A stretch of 64,000 bases of DNA from an uncultured Paracoccaceae bacterium (lineage in GTDB: Bacteria > Pseudomonadota > Alphaproteobacteria > Rhodobacterales > Rhodobacteraceae). Positions 44,601 through 53,700 of this stretch are shown in pieces; position 1 is the first letter of the stretch; each line of letters opens with the position of its first letter. The position numbers and the translations under genes were made by a program. The stretch is from positions 496,001-560,000 of the forward strand of contig CATOSB010000008.1 of assembly GCA_951812305.1 (NCBI GenBank), in the 5' to 3' direction. The notes under the pieces are model-generated. The model had not been told where the DNA came from and made no database searches. It saw only the letters and a list, made by a program, of their open reading frames with translations.

Positions 44601-47600
44601 GCAGGGGACCAGGTGGCTCCGCCCGCGGTTAAGCCTGCGGCGCTCTCCATGGAAGATCCCGAGGGTCTTTCGCCTGTGGAGGTCGCGGCGCTAACCACGG
44701 TGCCGACGGTCTCGCGGTCGCGCACGGAGGCGGCGCGCGCCAACAGGGTGTTCCTGAAGGCCCATCCCGATCATGCGGTGGTGATTGTGGCGGCGGATCG
44801 CCCGGTCTTCACGGAAGCCGATCTGCGGCAGGCCTTGCGCGCGCGTCTCGGGCAGGAGGTGAGCGAGGCGCGTCTGCGCCGCCTCGGGGACCGTGCGATG
44901 CGCTCGAAGGCGCTTTTGCGTCTGGAGCGTGCCGCCCCGGACGGATCGCCGCAATACATGACCACGGCGCGGGCGGCGCTGGCGCGGGATGCGGCGCGGG
45001 ATGCGCGGGCGCTGGCGGGCGGGAGGTTCGCGCCGGGAGACGCCCCGGTCCTGCGGCCTGATGCGCTCGAGGCTCTGAACCACGCGCAGCGGCTGGCGGC
45101 GGAGGCGATGCTGGACGATGCGCGTCTCACGCTGGTGCAGGGCCATGCGGGGACGGGCAAGACCTTCGCGCTGCGGGCGGCGGCGGAGGCGTGGACGGCG
45201 CGCGGGGTTCGGGTGCTTGCGGGGGCGCCCTCGGGCAAGGCGGTGTCGGAGCTTGAGGGGATCGAGGGTGTCGAGGCGGCGACGCTGGCGGCCTGGGAGG
45301 CCCGGTGGGCGAGGGGCGAGGGTCCGGCGGGTGGCGGGTTCGTGTTCATCATGGACGAGGCGGGCATGGTGGGGGCCGGCGCGTGGTCGCGGATCCAGGG
45401 CCGCATCCGGGCGCTGGGGGGCAAGCTCATCGCGGTGGGCGATCCCGATCAGTTGCAGCCGGTCTCGGATATTCCGGGCTGGGCGATCGCGGAGCGGGCC
45501 TCGGGCGCAGGCGCGGTGGTGATCGACACGGTGCGGCGTCAGTCGGACATGATGGATGCGCAGGCCACCGAGGCGCTGGCGCGCGGTGGCGACAATGCGG
45601 CGAGTGCGATCGGCTATTATGACGGGAAGGGCGCGCTGCGGCTGGCCCCGGAGGTGCTGGCCGATCCCGTCGGGTCCATCGCGCGGGATTATTACGAGCC
45701 GAAGACCGGCAGCCGGATCGCGCTGGCTTATACCAACCGGGACGTGCATGCGCTGAACGATTGCGTCCGGGCCGAGGCGCTGGCGCGCGGCATCGTGGAC
45801 CCGGCGAGCCTGCGGCATTACGGCACGATCACCCGGGAGCAGCGCGAGGGGGCGGGGGTGAAGACCGTCCGTGTGCCTCTGGAGATCGGTGTGGGCGAGC
45901 GGATCATGCTGACCGCGCCGCATCCTGAGTTGGGGCTGGCGCGGTCGTCCTTCGGGACGGTGACGCGGACGGGCGCGGGGGAGATAGCTGTCCGGTTCGA
46001 CGGGCGGGAGGAGGACGTGACGCTCGATCCCTGGACGTTCCGGGATATCGACTACGGCTATGCGGCGACGGTGCACAAGTCGCAGGGCATGACGGCGGAC
46101 GCGGTCTTCGTGCTGCCGCATCGCCAGATGCACCGCCATGCGGCTTACGTGGCGCTGAGCCGGCACCGGGAGCATCTGGCCGTCTACGGGCGTGTGGGTC
46201 ACATGGAATGTGCGGCCGATCTGGTGGGGCTGGCCCAGGCGGCGGGTCATCTCGACATGGACCTGCCGGCGGATGCGGAGCGTCCCCCGGGCGGCATGGT
46301 GCCCGGTGCGGAGGGTCTCGGGCTTTCGGGCCGCGCCGACTGGCGGGCCTCGGGGGTGGAGATGACGCGGACGGGGTTTGCCGGCGATGCGGAACTGATG
46401 GGGATCGCGGAGCGGCGCGCGGGGCTGATGGCAGGCACCTGGCGCAGGGGGGGCGATCCGGTGGCGGGGGAGGATCCGCGCGGCTATGCGCGCCATCCCC
46501 ACCGGGTGATCGACGATCTGATCGCGCGGGGCTCGGTGATCCGGGCTGAGGATGTGGCGGACCGGCTTGCGCGGGCGGTCTCCGACCCCGAGACCTTCCT
46601 GCGGCTCTTCCGTGCGGCCATGTCCCATCCCGACCTGATTGCGCTTGGGGAGCGTCAGCCCGGGCCGAAGAAAGACGATGGATCGCCCCGCGCCCGGGTC
46701 TACACGACGAGGACGCAGCTTGAGGCGGAACTGGATGCGGTGGATCGCGGTGTGCGTCTGGCGCTGGCGGGGGCACCGGAGCGGGCCCCGCGACCGGCCC
46801 GGATGGACCGGGTGCTGAAGGTGGCGGGGGAGAGGCTCGATCCCGATCAGGTGGCGGCGCTTGGTCATGCGCTGGCCCCGGGGCGGCTCAGGCTGGTGCG
46901 GGGCGGAGCGGGGAGCGGCAAGACACGGGTTGCGGGCGAGATCGCGGCGGCATATGCGGCGGCGGGCTGGCAGGTGCTGGCGGTCGCGCCCGGCGGGGCG
47001 GGTCTCGATAGTCTCCGCGATGCCGGAGTGGCGCGGCCCCGGACGCTGGCGCGGTTTCTGGGGGAGACCGAAGGCGCTGCGCCTAGAGCGTTTCCAGGAT
47101 CGAATGAGATCAACAGCGCTGCCTCTCCCTTCGGTCGAACGCGCAGTCGATCAGAGTTTGATCTCAACAATCCATGGAAACGCGTTAAAGTCACGCTCGA
47201 TCCCGCCACGGTGGTGATTCTCGACGATGCCGGTCGGCTGGGGGGCCGGGAGGCGACAGAGCTTCTCGGGCGCATCGAGGCCAGCGGGGCGAAGCTTGTG
47301 GCCTGTCTCGACGAGGGCACGCATGTTCCGCCGGAGGCGGGTCCGGTGTTCCGGGCGCTGGAAACCCGGGTGGGCGCGGCGCGCCTGGTGCGCAACCGTC
47401 GCCATGTCGGCTATATCACCGGGGTTCTGGAAGGTCTGGAGGCCGGCGGCGCCCGCGCCGAGGCGGCGGCGGTGGATCTCGACGAGATCGGGCTTGTCCA
47501 GTCCGTGGGCACGGCGCGGGAGGCGCTGCGGCAGGTGGCGCGGGATTATGTGGAGGACGGGATCGACGACCGGATCGCGCTGGCCTGGTCCCGGGCGGAT

Positions 47601-50600
47601 GCGGACCGGCTGACGCGAGCCATCCGCGCCGAATATGACCGGGTGAGGCCGGAGCGCGCGGCGTTCGCGGCGGACGAAGCGGGTCCGCTTGAGGGTCTCA
47701 GGCCGCAGGACCGGATCCGGTTCATGGGGTCGACGCCGTGGGTGCCGGTGTCGGAGACGGACGCTCCCCCGCGTCTCAGCGCCGGGGAGACGGCGGTGGT
47801 GCTGGGCCGTGACGGGAAGACGGGCGGTCTCGTGCTCGCCGTGGGCGAAGATCCCGGAGAGGTCCGCGAGGTGGTTCTGGGGCGGGATATGGAGGGCATT
47901 CCGGAGTGGCGCTTTGCCTTCGCGGGTACGATCCATGGTGAGATGGGCCGCGCGCGGGGGAGCGTTCACCTTCTGGCCGCACGGGGGATGAACCGGCAGG
48001 TGCTGGCGAGCGCCATCGCGCTTCATGAGCGCGAGTTCCATATGGTGGCGCCGTGCGCGCAGGCGCGTGTCGGAGAGATGCTGTTGCGCATCGCGCGGCG
48101 GGATGCGGGGGCGGAGAGCGTTCTGGATTACGGCTTCGATCCGGCGCTCGGCGCACGGGAGGCGCTCAGGGGTCATTCAGGCGAGCCACAGGCGCGGGAG
48201 GACGGTGACATCGCCAAAGCGATGCGGCGGTTCCGGGAGATGACGGGTCTGGGCTTTGCGAAGGGCAGCGCGCCGCTCTCCGGCGGTGTCGGGGCCGAGG
48301 TTCTGGCGGAGGTGCTCGGCGCGGCGGCGCTCCGGGAGGGCGCGGCCCCGGCGGGCGCGGATCGCGGTGCGGTGGAGGAGATGGTGCGGACCCTTTCCGA
48401 TCCGCGCGCCTGGCGGAAGGTGCTGCGGCAGCTGCCGGGAGACGTTCCGGCCATGGCGGACCGCGAGGCCGAACGGATCGCGGGCGCGGATCATGAGGGG
48501 CGTCTTCTGAGCGTGGGACGGATGCTGGCGCGGGGCGCGGTCGTGGCCGCCGCACTTGGCGAGGACCGGCTGGCCGGTCTCTTCCGGGACGGGCTGACGC
48601 TCTATGGCAAGCGGGCGGAGATGGCGCGGGCGGAGGGGCGCCTTGCGGAGCTGGTGCCCGGGCCGGTTGCGCCGGAGAGTTTCCCCGATCCGCGTGTGCG
48701 CGCGGAGGCAGAGAGGGCGAAAGAGATGCGGAGGTCCCGCCCGCGCCGGGGCCGGTCGCTATTCGCGGGTGTGCGTTTCGATGCGTCGGACGAGCAGGTC
48801 GCCCGGGAGGCGCTGGCGCTCTGGGGGCTGGGGCCGCCTGCGCGCGCGGGAACCAGGCCCCGGGCCTATGCCGCCGCGGTGGCGGAAAGAAGAGAGGTCC
48901 GAAGGAAAGGGGTGCGCGATGCGGACCTGAGCCGTGCGCGTTCCGGGCGGGATATCCGTGAAGAGCCCGGCCCGGAGCGGATCGAAAGCGATGTGGCGGC
49001 ACCGGATTACGTTCGGGCAGCGGTGGAGGGGCCGGGCGGGCCCTGGGGTGTGGGTGCGGGTGCCGCGCCGGGATCAGGTTCGGACAGGGTGCGCGAGGAT
49101 TTGGCGCTTGTTCTGGCCATGGCGATCAGCCGTCATGTGCCCCTCGGCGACGCGGTGCACAAAGACCCCGATCTCGCGAAGTCCATCGCCCGGATGCTCG
49201 ATGCGACAGGGTATGAACAGGGCGAGGGGCCCGGGGCGTGGGCCGCGCGCGCCGCCGAGGATGGACCTCCCGAACTCGCCGCTGCCGTTGGGATGGCCCT
49301 GAACGCGGGGCCGTTGCCGGATGCGGACGCGCTGCGCAAGGAGCGGGCCGATATTCTGGGTCATCTGACCGGGGGCGGGGAGCGGCTGCCGGAGGATCTG
49401 GTCGAGCGCATGGGCGCTAGTTTTACGCAGTCGGAGATATGGGCGCTTTATGAAGTGACCGAAGAGCTGCCCTCCAGCCTGCCCGTGCCCGATGCGGCGG
49501 CGCGCGCGAATGCGGCCCGGCATCTGGGGCGCGAGGCCGCGCGGCGGCAGGGGCCGGAACATACACAACAACAGGAGAGAGACGATATGGCTGAGACAGA
49601 GACGCGGTCCCGCGAGGATATCCGGCACGGGGTGCTGGGCGCGATGCTGGTGAGGAATGTCACCCAGGCGACATTCGATGATCTGGGCAAGGGGTTCACG
49701 TTCAGGGAGATTCAGGCGTTGAAAAACCCTGAGATGGCGCTGCCCGAAAGTCTGCCGGAGATGACGGCGGCGGATCGGAAGTCTATCGCCGCCGCGCTGG
49801 AGGCGGGTCCGCCGAAACCGGAGACGCAGGGCGCGCCGGCAGAGCCGCCCTTTGTGCCGGACCCGAAATATATCGGCATGGCGTTGCAACTGGCGGTGGC
49901 GATCACCGAGCGGGTGGATGGGGAGAACCCGGTGCACCGGCGCGATCTGGTGCGCGATATCCAGACGCTGCTCAAGGCCGCAGACCGGGCGGAGACCCTG
50001 CCGCAGGAGCGCGTGAATGAGGTGGCGATGGCGCTGGCAAAAGACCGGGTCACGCTGGAAACCAAACTTGCATTGGGCAGGAAGATCGACGGCGAAAAGT
50101 TCGATGCTCTGGTGTTCCGGTACGCCCTCAGTGAGCGCAACACGGAAGGCACTCACCCGTTGCAGGTGAGCGGCAGTTCGAAGCAGAAGGCCTATGACAC
50201 CAGCGTCGGGGAATGGCTGGAGGAGGCGTTTACGAAAGGCTTCGGACCGACGCAAACTGAGGTGACGGTGGCGCGGGTCGCCAGCCTGCCCGATCTGCCG
50301 CAAGAGGCAAAGAGCGTCGTGGAGGCGATGAAGCGATTGTTCCGGGCCGGATCTATCAGGACATATGAAGGCATCCGGAAGGATCGGTTGGCCTTGCTTG
50401 GTGAAATTGCGGATGTTGAACGGCGGCCAAACGATCCACCAGAGTTTCTGGCGCGGATTTACCGGAACTTCACGCATCGGGAGGTGTTGGCGTTGACACA
50501 GCCTGATTCAGAGATGCCCGCAACACTGCCGGAAATTGATGCCGCGCGTCGCGCTGACATCGCCCAGGGTCTGAAAACCATCACAAACAATGACGGTATC

Positions 50601-50699
50601 GGCTACCGTTGGTACGCTTGGTGCAATGCCGCGAAGTCGCTCGGCATGGGCCTCAATCCGGAACGGTCGCGCTCGAGAGGCATGGGCAGGGGGATGTGA
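38664..50699 (+). CDS. Giant MobA/MobL relaxase-primase-helicase fusion
   Basis: A 4,011-residue protein. Residues 1-220 are a MobA/MobL relaxase: ASAAYRHAARM with the probable nicking tyrosine and the HUH motif in HDKGDGNPHAHVMLTLRDI. Residues 430-790 hold a primase-like part (RRGLWHDHTAGTGGDLLDLV) and a Toprim domain (PLIIAEGPESALSIWA, then EVILAPDRDAAD). Four P-loops follow: GHAGTGKTFT (about 825), GPAGSGKTRV (1590), GHAGTGKTFA (2160) and GGAGSGKTRV (2750). Units 1 and 3 are RecD-like helicases (MDEAGMVG, YAATVHKSQGMT). Units 2 and 4 are a second, HKSQG-less type, so a pair has been duplicated. The C-terminal 800 residues contain FT..E..AL..P...LP repeats. The start lacks a strong ribosome site. 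It would nick and unwind the plasmid for transfer. Usual TraA/MobA relaxases are 700-1,700 residues. Confidence 0.88.
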   Translation: MASPHFNVSIVSRSTGGSAVASAAYRHAARMRSDLRGEVRDYSEKAAELAHSELSLPENAPGWAREAFGEVAFGRALAAVLAEAGREVSEGEAARLAWARVSQALWNSVEEAEERLNRKRATARLARSLTIALPRVLGRETQIELMRGYVASAFASRGMVADWVIHDKGDGNPHAHVMLTLRDIGDEDWGRKNRAWNRADVLAGWRKGWQAHANLALERAGFSERVDLRSLEEQGLDLAPEGYNPHVAEHAERVGDVARERMRCSEVRERNRAYLVAHPEHIIAVVQMGQAQFTKGDLLEALAVRLGVEAEGLDRTMVAAVEGSDDLVPLVARTAGGDQLYISRAKAEMAGQLARDATALAEGRLKAGVVPEDPFETGTGPVLVDIEREGDDEDGRHSAGDEGRGGAGGSGRGGAAGRGGAGERGSAAGGAQGRGPSAAVVREALSARAEDLFRSAFGEPARSGAREWRAKENAGLAMQMQAPRRGLWHDHTAGTGGDLLDLVAVTWCGLGSARDDFPKVLEEAARFTGVGAIGESDAFRARAAKRAKQVAAEGAREGARRAALVRRLAEASLPVEGTPAAAYLASRGITDLPGEGIGYLPPVPGAGVLHRDHGALVVWARDDEGRIQGGQRILIDAEGGKAAVEIAKPSFGAIAGLPARLPARAAMEGEGWNAPGTPGSAPDPLIIAEGPESALSIWAATGCETWAVFGVSGWKSAPVPLDREVILAPDRDAADSPAGRAFRAAVAHHLGRGCRLRVAVAPEETDSKRDLNDTHRRAGAEAVRAAIAAAREVVRWLPGELNAGQRDAAEAMLGPDRLTLVKGHAGTGKTFTLGAVAEAWQSRGVRVLAGAPSAKATQALGEIAGIEAATLAAWESRWARGEAQMDGPFVFLMDEAGMVGLGQWSRIGARVAALGGKLIAVGDPDQLQPVSDLSGWQAAEREAGAVPVMDMVIRQKDAEDRTAVAGLARGGSERVAGLRHFMGAVEPLPPSPEVARLWEGSRASGETCLAVAPSNPEVWALNDALRAVEIGRGWIDTGHTETIHIRRWQGEGKTRRSEVVTIPVAPGDRVMLMRENDEDGIAANSLGTIAAVSHAGLSVRFDGMADPVIFATSGVLDIDYGYAATGWRARGMAVDHALVTKTARSHRPSKAGRVTEIDPPDAVDGIAAAWAADMGLRPEAGRIALAATNADVRALNDAIRARLRAPEGAAGEDPLTYQPDGMRIVIERVDRSGVGSRQRVEIVLSPGDRVMLTRPLPEFDLPRSGFGTVLSVGPGRLRLAMDGREAPVEIDPTAFPHLDYGYAATVHKSQGMTVDESYVLPHRRMDCHSVYVALSRHRERVRVFARSGHLDRAEQLIDLGQRSPDAVAEAPRRRGIRSMVPLPARDILERRPDWTGPGHVVRAGDFAGDRHLMSVGTRIAGLLAADHAGDDPLLVAGEDPGDYTREPTRVIDDLVRRNGVIRAEEVAGVLARQVSDPETFLRLFREAMAHKDLVSLPASRSLPGSRSVEGGDDAARDEPWVYTTGGQLGAELAALDRGMRLAAADPGGAETGDVLPEAEPQMPDTPDLSGDQRRAVAHAQGAGGVRIIEGPAGSGKTRVAAALARAEREAGRVVTVVAPTAALAAEGVEAITPGAFFSDPVLPKEAGSPARVVILDDAQGLGIDHAEVMMARCQGMGAKLVALVNPERRGVPVFRTLGDRIGRARLTGLHGVSGPHREIAEGLRAGGGDAERALRSLADRGHLTATGTAEAALGAVAKAYVSDRSSDRLALAWSRADADRLTEAIRARLDATDPGRAAFVAAEHGGLKGLKPGDIVRFPAAGAYGRPSVAGKAGSNLPAEQGAPIRRGDVAEVLGAAEGGGLRLRLTGVDGTREIAVAPEGPGTASRSLPPWRFAFASTIAAASGRRHESVHVLLSPAMDREVVSTAALVSRARVSMALPVDPARLDAALAKLAARERLPRSVLDHGFDPGRAAEAAGRAGDQVAPPAVKPAALSMEDPEGLSPVEVAALTTVPTVSRSRTEAARANRVFLKAHPDHAVVIVAADRPVFTEADLRQALRARLGQEVSEARLRRLGDRAMRSKALLRLERAAPDGSPQYMTTARAALARDAARDARALAGGRFAPGDAPVLRPDALEALNHAQRLAAEAMLDDARLTLVQGHAGTGKTFALRAAAEAWTARGVRVLAGAPSGKAVSELEGIEGVEAATLAAWEARWARGEGPAGGGFVFIMDEAGMVGAGAWSRIQGRIRALGGKLIAVGDPDQLQPVSDIPGWAIAERASGAGAVVIDTVRRQSDMMDAQATEALARGGDNAASAIGYYDGKGALRLAPEVLADPVGSIARDYYEPKTGSRIALAYTNRDVHALNDCVRAEALARGIVDPASLRHYGTITREQREGAGVKTVRVPLEIGVGERIMLTAPHPELGLARSSFGTVTRTGAGEIAVRFDGREEDVTLDPWTFRDIDYGYAATVHKSQGMTADAVFVLPHRQMHRHAAYVALSRHREHLAVYGRVGHMECAADLVGLAQAAGHLDMDLPADAERPPGGMVPGAEGLGLSGRADWRASGVEMTRTGFAGDAELMGIAERRAGLMAGTWRRGGDPVAGEDPRGYARHPHRVIDDLIARGSVIRAEDVADRLARAVSDPETFLRLFRAAMSHPDLIALGERQPGPKKDDGSPRARVYTTRTQLEAELDAVDRGVRLALAGAPERAPRPARMDRVLKVAGERLDPDQVAALGHALAPGRLRLVRGGAGSGKTRVAGEIAAAYAAAGWQVLAVAPGGAGLDSLRDAGVARPRTLARFLGETEGAAPRAFPGSNEINSAASPFGRTRSRSEFDLNNPWKRVKVTLDPATVVILDDAGRLGGREATELLGRIEASGAKLVACLDEGTHVPPEAGPVFRALETRVGAARLVRNRRHVGYITGVLEGLEAGGARAEAAAVDLDEIGLVQSVGTAREALRQVARDYVEDGIDDRIALAWSRADADRLTRAIRAEYDRVRPERAAFAADEAGPLEGLRPQDRIRFMGSTPWVPVSETDAPPRLSAGETAVVLGRDGKTGGLVLAVGEDPGEVREVVLGRDMEGIPEWRFAFAGTIHGEMGRARGSVHLLAARGMNRQVLASAIALHEREFHMVAPCAQARVGEMLLRIARRDAGAESVLDYGFDPALGAREALRGHSGEPQAREDGDIAKAMRRFREMTGLGFAKGSAPLSGGVGAEVLAEVLGAAALREGAAPAGADRGAVEEMVRTLSDPRAWRKVLRQLPGDVPAMADREAERIAGADHEGRLLSVGRMLARGAVVAAALGEDRLAGLFRDGLTLYGKRAEMARAEGRLAELVPGPVAPESFPDPRVRAEAERAKEMRRSRPRRGRSLFAGVRFDASDEQVAREALALWGLGPPARAGTRPRAYAAAVAERREVRRKGVRDADLSRARSGRDIREEPGPERIESDVAAPDYVRAAVEGPGGPWGVGAGAAPGSGSDRVREDLALVLAMAISRHVPLGDAVHKDPDLAKSIARMLDATGYEQGEGPGAWAARAAEDGPPELAAAVGMALNAGPLPDADALRKERADILGHLTGGGERLPEDLVERMGASFTQSEIWALYEVTEELPSSLPVPDAAARANAARHLGREAARRQGPEHTQQQERDDMAETETRSREDIRHGVLGAMLVRNVTQATFDDLGKGFTFREIQALKNPEMALPESLPEMTAADRKSIAAALEAGPPKPETQGAPAEPPFVPDPKYIGMALQLAVAITERVDGENPVHRRDLVRDIQTLLKAADRAETLPQERVNEVAMALAKDRVTLETKLALGRKIDGEKFDALVFRYALSERNTEGTHPLQVSGSSKQKAYDTSVGEWLEEAFTKGFGPTQTEVTVARVASLPDLPQEAKSVVEAMKRLFRAGSIRTYEGIRKDRLALLGEIADVERRPNDPPEFLARIYRNFTHREVLALTQPDSEMPATLPEIDAARRADIAQGLKTITNNDGIGYRWYAWCNAAKSLGMGLNPERSRSRGMGRGM
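47085..47190. repeat. Palindromic element inserted in frame in the relaxase gene
   Basis: Left arm AGCGTTTCCAGGAT..TGAGATCAA and right arm TTGATCTCA..ATCC.TGGAAACGC are near-perfect inverse copies about 55 bp apart. The insert is less GC-rich than the gene and replaces a short turn. Helicase unit 2 has PARVVILDDA directly, while unit 4 reads about 36 extra residues (FPGSNEINSAASPFGRTRSR and on) before ATVVILDDA. The frame is kept open. It resembles rhizobial intergenic palindromes and, in behaviour, Rickettsia palindromic elements. Confidence 0.75.
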
Positions 50700-50724
50700 G
50701 TCCCATTGTTCAGGTTACCCTGTC

Positions 50725-53700
50725 TCAGATCAAGCCGAAGAACCGCTCGAAGAACGCACTCAGTTTGTCCAGCACGGTTTGCTTTTTCACCGCATGGCTG
50801 TTGTTTTTGTTAAACCGTGAAACAGGCGGTAGGATCTTTGTGATGGCGGTGCCAGTGACAGGGATCGCGCCGTCGCGGAACGCGTTGTCAATAAGCGCCT
50901 TCGTCTCATCGGCGTTGAGGCCCTCATCCGCAATTATGCGGTCAAGCTCCTCGGCCTTTTTTGCCGTCACGAAGGACTGCCATTGCGCATCGACCTTGGC
51001 CTTTGTGGAGACGGAGTCTACAAACTGATCGATGAGATCTTTCTTGTTGCGCAAGCTGGGGCTGGCATTGATCGCACGCTCGATGGTGGACCGGATTTTC
51101 GTGTCTTCGCCCGGGCTCTTCTTCAGGTGCTTCTCGACCAGCATCAGGATGTAATCGACGCTGATTTCGACCTGTTTGATCAGCTCGATCTCGAACACCA
51201 CGTCGTCATTGATCGATTCTTTTTCCGCTTCGGATGTGCTGCGGAATTCGGCATACAGGTTTAGATACAAGCTCTGATAATCCTGGAAGTTCCGTTCACT
51301 GAGGATTTCGTGACCTTCGAAATCGTCGAATGCCGTGAGAATATTCCTGAGCCGCAAGATTGAGCCAAAGAGTTTGATAAACGCCTTCTGGGCCGCTTCG
51401 CCGATGATGGCCTCGCCAAGCGGAAACGTCTCAACCAACTCCCCGATCTGTTTTTGGTACTCCTTGTAGTACTCGGCATAAGGTTTCAGCAGCACGATGC
51501 TCTTGGCGTCCTTGTTGCCGAACAGGGCCAAGGCGTGGTTGGTTTCCTGTTCAAGATCGCGGAAGGATATAATGTTGCCGTAGGTCTTGACCGAATTGAG
51601 GATGCGGTTGGTGCGGGAATAGGCCTGGATCAACCCATGGGCGCGCAGGTTCTTGTCCACCCAAAGGGTGTTGAGCGTGGTGGCGTCGAAGCCGGTCAGG
51701 AACATATTGACCACGATCACCATATCCAGCTCGCGGTTCTTCAGACGCTCCGACAAATCCTTGTAGTAGTTCTGGAACTTGTCAGCCGAGGTGTCGAAGC
51801 TGGTGCCGAACAGGGCATTGTAGTCCCTGATCGCGGCATCCAGGAAATCCCGCGAGCTTTGATCCAGGCCTTCGGTTTCGAATTCCTCTTCGCTCAGCAG
51901 GCCATCGGCTTCTTCCTCATTGGCGGCAAAGCTATAGATCAGCCCCACCCTGAGACGCCGTGCGGACGGCAGCTCTTTTTCCTGTTCGGCGAATTCGGTG
52001 TAGTAGCGCTTGGCCGCGTCAATGGAGGCCGTGGCGAACAACGAGTTGAACCCGGCCAGACGCTTGCCGTCATGGCGGTAGGAGGCGGCACGCCTGGTTT
52101 TCTGGTCGAAATGCTCACGAATGTAGCTCACCACCTGCTTGATACGCGCCGGTGCCAGCAACGCCCGCTCCGTGTCAATGGCCGACACCTTTTTGTCCTC
52201 GATGCTGGAGCCCATCCTGATCGTGTTGATGTAGTCGACGCGAAACGGCAGCACATTCTTGTCGTTGATGGCGTCGACGATTGTATAGGTGTGCAGTTGA
52301 TCGCCAAAGGCATGTTCCGTGGTGCGCCTGAGCGGGTTACCATGGCTGCCCGCATTATCGGCGAAGATGGGCGTGCCGGTGAAGCCGAACAGGTGATAGC
52401 GCCTGAACACCCGGGTGATTTCGCCATGCATGTCACCGAACTGGCTGCGGTGGCATTCATCGAAAATCACCACCACATGGGCGTCGTAAACCGGGTGCCT
52501 CTTGTTCTTTGCCACAAAGCGCGAAAGCTTCTGAATGGTGGTGACGATGATGCGTGCGTCCGGGTCTTCCAACTGCTTTTGCAGTTTCGCCGTTGATGTG
52601 CTGGAATTGGCCGCGCCTTTCTCGAAGCGGTCGTATTCGCGCATGGTCTGGTAATCCAGATCCTTGCGGTCCACCACGAACAGCACCTTGTCGACCTCCG
52701 GCAAGGCCCGCGCCAGTTGCGCCGCCTTGAAGCTGGTCAGCGTCTTGCCGCTACCGGTGGTATGCCAGATATAGCCGCCAGCGGCTGTTTTCCCCAACTG
52801 CCGAAGGTTGGTGCTGGATGCGATACGTTGCAGAATCTGTTCCGCCGCCACGATCTGATAGGGCCGCATCACCAGCAGCTTGCGGTCCACGTCGAACACG
52901 CAGTAGCGGGTCAGCACGTTTAACAGCGAGTGCTTGGCGAAAAATGTCCTGGTGAAATCGGTCAACCCGGTGATGGCGCGGTTTTTGGCATCGGCCCACC
53001 AACTGGCAAACGCAAAGCTGTTGGAGGTCTTCTGGCGATTGCGTTTGCCGCGCCTTTCGGCCAGGTGACCGTCGCGCACCGTGTTGCTGTAATACTTGGT
53101 CAATGTGCCGTTGCTGATGACAAACAGCTGGACGTACTCGAACAGCCCACAGTCAGCCCAGAAACTGTCGCGCTGGTAGCGCTTGATCTGGTTGAAGGCC
53201 TCGCGGATGTCCACGCCCCGGCGCTTGAGTTCCACATGCACCATCGGCAGGCCGTTGACCAGGATGGTGACGTCGTAGCGGTTGGCGCGTGCCCCTTCGA
53301 CTTCGTACTGGTTGATTACCTGCAAGGCGTTGTTGTGAATATTCTGTTTGTCGATCAGGTAAATGTTCTTGGTGCTGCCGTCGTCGCGCTTGAGAATCTG
53401 GATATGGTCTTCCTGAATGCGCGCGGTCTTTTCAACGATGCCGTCATTTGAGCCCGCGATGCAGGTCGCGAAAAAACGGTCCCATTCGGCATCGGAGAAG
53501 GTGATCTTGTTGAGCTTCTCCAACTGGCGGCGCAGGTTGGCGACCAGGCCGGCTTCCGAGGTGATCGGCAAGTACTCGTAAGCCTGCATCCGCAATTGCG
53601 AGATGAAGCCCTTTTCCAGTTCCGCCTCGGACTGATGAGCCGACTTTCGTACGTCATCGGGCGCGAATTCGGCGACGACCGTGCTTTCGTCTGAAAGCGC

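Noticed and set aside
44691..46868. A 725-codon open frame on the minus strand inside the relaxase gene (and similar long ones at 31403-33577, 40701-42101 and 42357-43793)
   Set aside because: They are arginine/proline/histidine-rich shadows of high-GC genes on the other strand, without domains or ribosome sites.
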